Of a DNA stretch of 64,000 nt, positions 62,376-64,000 are shown one piece after another (positions within the stretch are counted from its first letter, which is position 1; each line of letters opens with the position of its first letter). The stretch is from DASQZT01 sp963728965. GTDB taxonomy: Bacteria; Acidobacteriota; Terriglobia; Bryobacterales; Bryobacteraceae. The notes below the pieces were generated by a model. The model searched no databases and was not told the DNA's origin. It saw only the letters and a list, made by a program, of their open reading frames with translations. Location of the stretch: NCBI GenBank assembly GCA_963728965.1, contig CAVSMH010000007.1, positions 124,001-188,000 on the forward strand, in the 5' to 3' direction. Made by a program: the position numbers and the translations under genes.

Positions 62376-64000
62376 CTACTGAAAATTTTCGATCATAAAC
62401 AGGTTCGCGCCGTTGTGCACGCTCTTGCTGAAAAGTATGGTCTGACGATCTGGAGACACGCTGAGGCCTAGATCCAAAAAACCTTCGATCTTCGTCAGCA
62501 GCCGGCTCGTATTGCTGGAGAATTGGTAGAACTCGAGCGGGTACTTCCGATCATCTCCTTGCCGACCTATATAGTAGATTCCGTCTTCAACTGGCACAAA
62601 CGCCCTGCTGGAGACCCAAGGCAGCACTTGCCGCTCCGGCCCGCCGGACAGTGGTTTGGCGAAAAGTGGCGAATCTGGGGACTTGGTATAAAACAGAGTT
62701 TTGCCATCGGCGGATTCGAGTGCCGTGTCTCCGCCGTTTGCCGTGATTCGTTCGGGCGCCTCTCCATCAAATGGCACGCGCCAGATCTCGGTGCGCCCAG
62801 TTCGCTCCGAGCGGAAGTAGATCCATTTCCCGTCGCGCGACCAGCTTGGCACGTGTTGATCGAGCCGTTCAGAGGTGATCCGCCGTGGCCTCCCTCCGCT
62901 CGCGTCGATGACATACGTGTGCCTGTTTCCATCTTGCCCTTGCGAGTCAAACGCTATCCAGCGGCCATCGGGAGACCAGCGCGGCGTCCCTTGGAATCGT
63001 CCAAGCCCGTTCGTCATCTGAACGACTCCAGAACCATCCGCGCGTGCCACCCAAATCTCCATCGCCTCTCCGGAACGGTTGGAGGCAAACGCAATTTGGG
63101 TTCCGTCGGAAGAAAACTGTGGATTGAAATCGTTTAGCGACGAGACGATTAAGGGTTCCGTCCCACCCCCCATGTGGTAGCGCCAGACTTGGATGTTTTG
63201 CAGACCCCTGGAAAACACGAGTCGTTGGCCTGTAGCCACCATGGAGGGGGAAGAGGCCCTTGGACCAGCAAGCTCGATCCGCTGCGGCGGACGGTGGCCG
63301 TGGATTCCTAACCGCCACAAATAATTCTGCGTTGACACTAGGTAGCCATTGGAAACCAGCGATTCTCCGTCACGGCTCCAAGCCAAGCCACTTACGTCAG
63401 AGATACGTTCGTTAGTGATACGACGCGGGCCGCCCCGAGGAGCATAAGCGGAGCCCAGATCCTGGACGCAGATATCGCAGGAGGACTCAAATGCCGACCC
63501 AGTACAGGCAGCATACGCCAGCATCCGTCCATCACGGGAGATGGTTGGAGCTATATCGAAGGCCGGAGCTTGGCGGTTCGAGATCCGGCGCGGTTCACCA
63601 CCTTCGATCGGCAGCAGGAAGACTCCGGTCGAGTCGGGTCGACGTGAAGTAACAGCCAGCCATTTCCCATCCGGGGACCAGGACATCGGGCCGTGAGCCG
63701 GAAAGTCCATTAGCTTCTGCTCAGTTCCTCCCAGGGGAGAGATTGTATAAATGCCGCGCTTGGGTCCAAAACGCTCGAATGCAATGCGCTTCCCGTCCGG
63801 GGACCAGGCCGGGTACCCATCGTCTGCTGGATCAGTGGTAAGCCGCAATGCGTTTGTCTCCCCCAGCAGCTTGACATAGATATCGTCGTTGTCACCCTTC
63901 TCCCCGTCCCAAACGAAAGCTACCTGGTTGCCGTCCGGGGAGAAGCAAGGAGAGTCTTGAAAACCGGCATAGGTCGTTACTGGCACAACCTTCTGTTGGA
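62376..64000 (-). CDS. Partial PD40/TolB-like beta-propeller protein
   Basis: At least 541 residues are present, and the frame runs off the right edge with no clear start. About eight PD40 repeats (FSPDGNQVAF, WSPDGKRIAF, WSPDGKWLAV, WSPDGRWIAF and similar) build one or two propellers. In acidobacteria such a region often follows a winged-helix or Ser/Thr kinase domain, which would lie outside the window. No signal peptide is visible because the N-terminus is missing. An in-frame GTG at 63986 is probably internal. Confidence 0.8.
   Translation of the reverse strand, partial: QQKVVPVTTYAGFQDSPCFSPDGNQVAFVWDGEKGDNDDIYVKLLGETNALRLTTDPADDGYPAWSPDGKRIAFERFGPKRGIYTISPLGGTEQKLMDFPAHGPMSWSPDGKWLAVTSRRPDSTGVFLLPIEGGEPRRISNRQAPAFDIAPTISRDGRMLAYAACTGSAFESSCDICVQDLGSAYAPRGGPRRITNERISDVSGLAWSRDGESLVSNGYLVSTQNYLWRLGIHGHRPPQRIELAGPRASSPSMVATGQRLVFSRGLQNIQVWRYHMGGGTEPLIVSSLNDFNPQFSSDGTQIAFASNRSGEAMEIWVARADGSGVVQMTNGLGRFQGTPRWSPDGRWIAFDSQGQDGNRHTYVIDASGGRPRRITSERLDQHVPSWSRDGKWIYFRSERTGRTEIWRVPFDGEAPERITANGGDTALESADGKTLFYTKSPDSPLFAKPLSGGPERQVLPWVSSRAFVPVEDGIYYIGRQGDDRKYPLEFYQFSSNTSRLLTKIEGFLDLGLSVSPDRQTILFSKSVHNGANLFMIENFQ

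Noticed and set aside
62332..62379. Inverted repeat near the integrase as an integron attC site
   Set aside because: It lacks the conserved core and overlaps the stop codon of the propeller gene, so a transcript end is simpler.

Overview
The window looks like chromosomal DNA of an acidobacterium, most likely of the Solibacter/Bryobacter type. The support is the high-GC coding sequence, three orphan FtsX/MacB-like permeases of the acidobacterial duplicated orphan permease (ADOP) kind, an Oar-like TonB-dependent outer-membrane protein with a carboxypeptidase-regulatory plug, secreted DinB-like and M16 proteins, and a PD40 beta-propeller protein. The lineage is inferred from gene families, not from a marker gene. 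No rRNA, tRNA or CRISPR array was found.

Layout. 1-5.4 kb: a partial secreted protein, a DoxX/MauE protein fused to a thioredoxin-like domain, an acetate-kinase-family enzyme, a soluble hybrid histidine kinase and a radical SAM protein. 5.7-11.4 kb: a Kef-type antiporter, class II DAHP synthase, and a coupled pair of ROK-like kinase and PIG-L-type deacetylase. 11.6-22.7 kb: three ADOP permeases, a secreted DinB-like protein, a NadD-like adenylyltransferase, a DksA/TraR-type zinc-finger protein and a GT39-like membrane glycosyltransferase. 22.7-28.7 kb: a DUF488 protein, a scarred stretch with an ADOP relic, and a 1488-residue CheB-CheR-PAS-kinase-receiver fusion with a small helical partner. 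29-37.8 kb: a membrane pyrophosphatase with a clear promoter and terminator hairpin, an unknown protein, RsmB and the Oar-like receptor.

37.8-45.3 kb is a stress and storage segment: an antiporter translationally coupled to a membrane-anchored HtrA-like protein that has lost its catalytic triad, then UspA, a DUF892 ferritin-like protein, manganese catalase and alpha-glucan phosphorylase. 46.2-49.4 kb is a nickel module: NikR (overlapping AcpS) diverges from a NikMN/CbiM-CbiQ-CbiO ECF importer. 49.4-59.7 kb holds a small basic protein, Dtd coupled to a GHMP kinase, an EamA exporter, a zinc-ribbon membrane protein, GlpX, a D-2-hydroxyacid dehydrogenase, a CmoB-like methyltransferase, an A-type Fe-S carrier and an M16 protease pair (one active, one with no zinc site). 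59.7-62.4 kb is a small mobile or eroded island: a truncated PIN toxin-antitoxin pair, an intact PIN pair and a tyrosine recombinase with a gap at its active-site motif. The window ends inside a PD40 propeller protein.

I did not find a clear multi-gene system of a new kind. The points most worth following are the HtrA-like pseudoprotease coupled to an antiporter, the NikR-AcpS overlap with inverted repeats in the divergent nickel promoter region, the decaying toxin-antitoxin/integrase island, the CheB-CheR-kinase megaprotein with its partner, and a recurring arrangement in which a -10-like hexamer sits 6-7 bases before the start codon, suggesting leaderless transcripts.
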